The notes under the pieces were generated by a model. That model was given only the letters and a program-made list of their open reading frames with translations. It ran no database searches and was not told the DNA's origin. A stretch of 7,659 nt of DNA, from the NCBI GenBank assembly GCA_002400365.1, contig DHFK01000217.1, positions 17,562 through 25,220 of the forward strand, given 5' to 3'. Shown here piece by piece: positions 5,470-7,659 of the stretch. This DNA is from Anaerolineales bacterium UBA4826 (GTDB lineage Bacteria; Chloroflexota; Anaerolineae; UBA4142). Within the stretch, counting starts at the first letter, position 1, and each line of letters begins with the position of its first letter. Position numbers and translations under genes: made by a program.

Positions 5470-6561
5470 ATGCTCAACGTCAATCTCACAAAACATTTCG
5501 GCGACTTTGCGCTCCGCACCCAATTCGAAATCGGCGCGGAGGTTCTGGTGTTATTCGGTCCGTCGGGCGCAGGGAAAAGCCTGACGCTGAATTGCATCGC
5601 GGGACTCGTCGCGCCCGATGACGGCAGCGTTGTGCTTGACCACCGCGTTCTGTTCGATCACCCCGCGCGCGTGAATGTTCCTACGCGCGCGCGCCGGATC
5701 GGCTATGTGTTCCAAAACTACGCACTCTTTCCGCACCTCACCGCGCGCGAAAACATCGCGTTTGGCGTTCGCCGCGATCCGAACGCGCGGCAACGCGTTG
5801 ACGCGATGCTCGAACTGGTCGGTCTCACGTCACTTGCCACGCGACACCCAGCGCACCTTTCCGGCGGACAGCAGCAGCGCGTCGCGCTGGCGCGCGCGCT
5901 GGCGCCGCGCCCCGAGTTGCTTTTGCTCGACGAGCCGTTCAGCGCGCTCGACGCGCCGACGCGGATGCAGTTGCGCCGCGAATTGCTGCATCTGCAGCGC
6001 GCCCTGAGAATCCCGATGGTGTTTGTGACACACGATTTGGGCGAAGCGTACTTTTTGGCGGACCAACTGGCGGTGATTGATCGCGGCGAAATTTTGCAGA
6101 TGGACGCGCCGGGCAAGGTCCTGCGCTATCCCGCGTGCCTGCGCGTCGCGACCGCCGTGGGCGTCAAGAACATTTTGCCGGGGACGCTTGTCGCGCGCGA
6201 CGCGGCGGGCTGCCGCGTGCGCGTCGGCGCGGTGGCGTTGGACGCGCCGCCTTATCCATTCGACGTCGGCGCGCGGGTGCACGTCTGTTTGCGCCCGGAG
6301 CGCATCATGCTCCTGCGCCCCGAGCGCGCGGGGAGATCCTCGGACGAGAACGCGCTGCGCGGCGAGATCGTGCGCGAGATGAGCGATGGCATGACGGCGA
6401 CCTTATTCTTGCGCGCGGCGGGCGCGCGTCTGATCGCCGCGCAAGACTATGACGTGCAGATCGAATTGCCGGTGTACATCTACGAGCGGTTGGATCTCGC
6501 GCGGCGGCGGGAGTGGACGGTGTCACTGAGGAAGAACGCGATTCACTTGCTTGGAGGTTAG
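5470..6561 (+). CDS. modC: ModC, molybdate ABC transporter ATP-binding protein
   Basis: The 363-residue ATPase has the full set of ABC motifs: Walker A GPSGAGKS (30-37), the Q-loop at YVFQNY (Gln82), signature LSGGQQQRV (130-138), Walker B LLLLDEP (150-156), D-loop SALD (158-161) and the switch His188 in VFVTHD. Residues from about 230 form a TOBE/Mop-like regulatory domain with CLRPERIMLL. Length is normal for ModC. It powers ModB on the cytoplasmic face. ATG 5470 is chosen; an in-frame TTG at 5464 would add two residues. Neither has an SD, since array C lies just upstream. The second half of the C-terminal domain (LRGEIVREMSDGMTATLF onward) is only loosely similar to standard TOBE repeats, so tungstate or another oxyanion remains possible. 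Neighbours modA and modB settle the system type. Confidence 0.94.
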   Translation: MLNVNLTKHFGDFALRTQFEIGAEVLVLFGPSGAGKSLTLNCIAGLVAPDDGSVVLDHRVLFDHPARVNVPTRARRIGYVFQNYALFPHLTARENIAFGVRRDPNARQRVDAMLELVGLTSLATRHPAHLSGGQQQRVALARALAPRPELLLLDEPFSALDAPTRMQLRRELLHLQRALRIPMVFVTHDLGEAYFLADQLAVIDRGEILQMDAPGKVLRYPACLRVATAVGVKNILPGTLVARDAAGCRVRVGAVALDAPPYPFDVGARVHVCLRPERIMLLRPERAGRSSDENALRGEIVREMSDGMTATLFLRAAGARLIAAQDYDVQIELPVYIYERLDLARRREWTVSLRKNAIHLLGG

Positions 6562-6578
6562 AAATCCCCGAGAATCAT

Positions 6579-6606
6579 TTGACATTTCCCAGATGCGCGC
6601 TATAAT
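6579..6606 (+). promoter_or_regulatory. Sigma70-type promoter with perfect -35 and -10 boxes
   Basis: TTGACA (6579-6584) and TATAAT (6601-6606) are separated by 16 bp. All twelve consensus bases match, which is unlikely by chance in a window of this size. It starts 17 nt after the modC stop. Transcription should begin near 6613. Confidence 0.75.
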
Positions 6607-6612
6607 TTGATT

Positions 6613-6908
6613 CAGGGGGATCCCCGTCCGTCGGGACGGCGAACGTGGCGTCATGGCGAGCGCCAATGCTTTTCAGGTTGCCGTTCTTGAAAATGAGGCA
6701 ATACCATGGCTCGTCGCCAACTAGCGGAAAAAGCCCTACATCCAGGGAGCGCGGCTGTTCCAAGCGCAAGTTGCCTGCGAAAGACACGCACGCGCAGTGA
6801 TGTTCCCCTCCCCCGTCAAACCAGCGTTCTAATCTATCGTACACCAACACCCATAGTTCAGACCATGCGAACGTGCGAACACTCGCGCTGCGTTCGCATT
6901 TTTGTTTT
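6613..6908 (+). ncRNA. Candidate small RNA or long attenuated leader (no known family recognised)
   Basis: This stretch lies between a perfect promoter and a terminator-like hairpin, and has no plus-strand reading frame that looks like a protein. Local stems are visible, for example CCGTCC/GGACGG at 6624-6639 with a 4-nt loop, and TGGC/GCCA at 6654-6665. I looked for signs of tmRNA, RNase P RNA, SRP RNA, 6S RNA, and c-di-GMP, cobalamin and Moco riboswitches, and recognised none. It may instead be the leader of the HAMP gene, with read-through of the hairpin as a control step. A minus-strand frame covering part of the stretch is a competing explanation. Boundaries are inferred from the promoter and the U-run. 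Confidence 0.3.
6865..6908 (+). terminator. Rho-independent terminator-like hairpin with two alternative left arms
   Basis: ATGCGAACG (6865-6873) pairs perfectly with CGTTCGCAT (6891-6899) around a 17-nt loop and is followed by a T-run (TTTTT, G, TTTT). A second copy of TGCGAAC (6874-6880) can instead pair with GTTCGCA (6892-6898) around an 11-nt loop. Either form would end plus-strand transcripts near 6904-6908, upstream of the HAMP gene. Confidence 0.6.
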
Positions 6909-6939
6909 GGGTGGAGACCCGCCGTTGCGCACGCGGCAG

Positions 6940-6946
6940 AAAGGAG
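6940..6946 (+). promoter_or_regulatory. Ribosome binding site for the upstream start of the HAMP gene
   Basis: AAAGGAG is eight bases before ATG 6955. An in-frame TGA at 6952-6954 rules out any earlier start. Confidence 0.5.
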
Positions 6947-6954
6947 CGAGTTGA

Positions 6955-7659
6955 ATGGAGCGAAAAGCCAAACGCCCTTTCCCAAGACGGCGTGTTTCGA
7001 AACGCAAGACCATTCCCAACAGAAAGGAGACTGCAATGAGCAGCGAGTCCCAAGCCACGTCCACCAATGGGCAACTTGATCCGCGCGCGCTGCTGACGGC
7101 GCTCGTCGCGGTCAAGAATGGCGATTTTAGCACGCGCCTGCCGACGGACTGGACCGGCGTCAACGGCAAGATCGCCGATGCGTTCAACGACATTGTCGCG
7201 CTGGAAGAAAAACTGGCGTTGGAAATTGACCGCGCCAGCCGTGTCGTGGGACAGGAAGGCAGACTCAGCCACCGCGTTTCGATGGGGCGCGTCAGCGGCG
7301 GCTGGAGCACGCAAGCCGAATCGCTCAACACCCTCATCGGCGATCTGGCGTGGCCCGTCAGCGAAATGACGCGCGTCGTCAGCGCGGTCGCCAAAGGCGA
7401 CCTCTCGCAGCCGATGGCGACCGAAGTCGAAGGGCGACCGCTGCGCGGCGAATTTGCGCGCGCGGCAAAAACGCTCAACGGCATGGTCGAACAACTCGGT
7501 ACCTTCACCTCCGAGGTGACGCGTGTTGCGCGCGAAGTCGGCACCGACGGCAAACTGGGCGGGCAGGCGGTCGTCAAAGGCGTCTCGGGCACGTGGAAGG
7601 ATTTGACCGACAGCGTCAACTCGATGGCGTCCAACCTGACCGCGCAGGTGCGCAACATC
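6955..7659 (+). CDS. Multi-HAMP signalling protein, probably N-terminus of a hybrid sensor histidine kinase; 3' end cut by window
   Basis: The frame is open from ATG 6955 to the window edge (235 codons). After a basic leader of 27 residues and a short polar stretch come tandem HAMP-type repeats: VKNGDFSTRLP, RVVGQEGRLSHRV, VAKGDLSQPM with VEGRPLRGEFARAAKTLNGMVEQL, and REVGTDGKLGGQAVVKGVSGTWKDLTDSVNSMASNLTAQVRNI. This repeat series is typical of soluble Nik1/Bos1-like kinases, where poly-HAMP arrays relay signals to a downstream histidine kinase and receiver, which would lie beyond the window. No membrane segment is seen, so it should be cytoplasmic. ATG 7036, with an equally good SD, is an alternative start that would remove the basic leader. 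Codon third positions are less GC-rich in the leader than in the rest, which slightly favours 7036. It may be transcribed from the promoter at 6579, past the hairpin at 6865-6908. Confidence 0.88.
   Translation, partial: MERKAKRPFPRRRVSKRKTIPNRKETAMSSESQATSTNGQLDPRALLTALVAVKNGDFSTRLPTDWTGVNGKIADAFNDIVALEEKLALEIDRASRVVGQEGRLSHRVSMGRVSGGWSTQAESLNTLIGDLAWPVSEMTRVVSAVAKGDLSQPMATEVEGRPLRGEFARAAKTLNGMVEQLGTFTSEVTRVAREVGTDGKLGGQAVVKGVSGTWKDLTDSVNSMASNLTAQVRNI
7023..7029 (+). promoter_or_regulatory. Ribosome binding site for the alternative inner start (ATG 7036)
   Basis: AAAGGAG is six bases before ATG 7036. The 10-mer CAGAAAGGAG is identical at 6937-6946 and 7020-7029, so two good initiation sites exist in the same frame. 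Confidence 0.55.

Noticed and set aside
6613..7034. Known riboswitch or housekeeping RNA in the leader of the HAMP gene
   Set aside because: None of the conserved cores I know for tmRNA, RNase P, SRP, 6S, GEMM, cobalamin or Moco elements can be seen.
6575..7036. Minus-strand reading frame of 153 codons antisense to the candidate RNA and the HAMP gene start
   Set aside because: It reads through a perfect promoter and a terminator on the other strand, its N-terminal part is the shadow of the HAMP gene start, and no SD or known motif supports it. The part ERWFDGGGEHH to GDEPWYCLIFKNG looks somewhat protein-like, so a decayed gene fragment is not excluded.

Overview
The window is a GC-rich bacterial chromosome segment. 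It has sigma70-type promoters, Shine-Dalgarno (SD) sites, tightly packed operons, and many CGCG/GCGC runs. No taxonomic marker gene is present. Three things together suggest a member of the Chloroflexota: a stand-alone B12-binding mutase subunit next to MeaB, a multi-HAMP signalling protein, and intergenic 7-nt repeat arrays. That assignment is an inference.

Minus strand, 3909 down to 1. A promoter with a perfect TATAAT box (3881-3909) drives a close-packed run of five genes. In order of transcription they are: a small B12-binding subunit of a methylmalonyl-CoA mutase-type enzyme; its G-protein chaperone MeaB (GTGA overlap); a small coiled-coil protein of antitoxin type (35-nt overlap with meaB); a PIN-domain protein (3-nt gap); and a histidine phosphatase (3-nt gap). 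After a repeat array with a hairpin (981-1063) comes a cyclophilin-type peptidyl-prolyl isomerase. It carries a TPR-like N-terminal region and a membrane segment, and its last residues are cut off by the window edge.

Plus strand, 3956 to 6561. A divergent promoter (TTGACA box) starts modA-modB-modC, a complete molybdate-type ABC importer: lipoprotein binding protein, permease and ATPase. A short repeat of a dispersed intergenic type lies between the two divergent promoters.

Plus strand, 6579 to the end. A promoter with perfect -35 and -10 boxes is followed by about 260 nt with no convincing plus-strand gene. A hairpin with a U-run comes next, and then a truncated multi-HAMP protein, probably a sensor kinase. 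The stretch 6613-6908 could be a small RNA or an attenuated leader.

The strongest unexplained signal is a set of three heptanucleotide (7-nt period) arrays, at 981-1063, 4737-4768 and 5404-5462. Each has a different unit sequence. Two are built as inverted arrays. All three run into gene ends or take the place of the ribosome binding site of the next gene.
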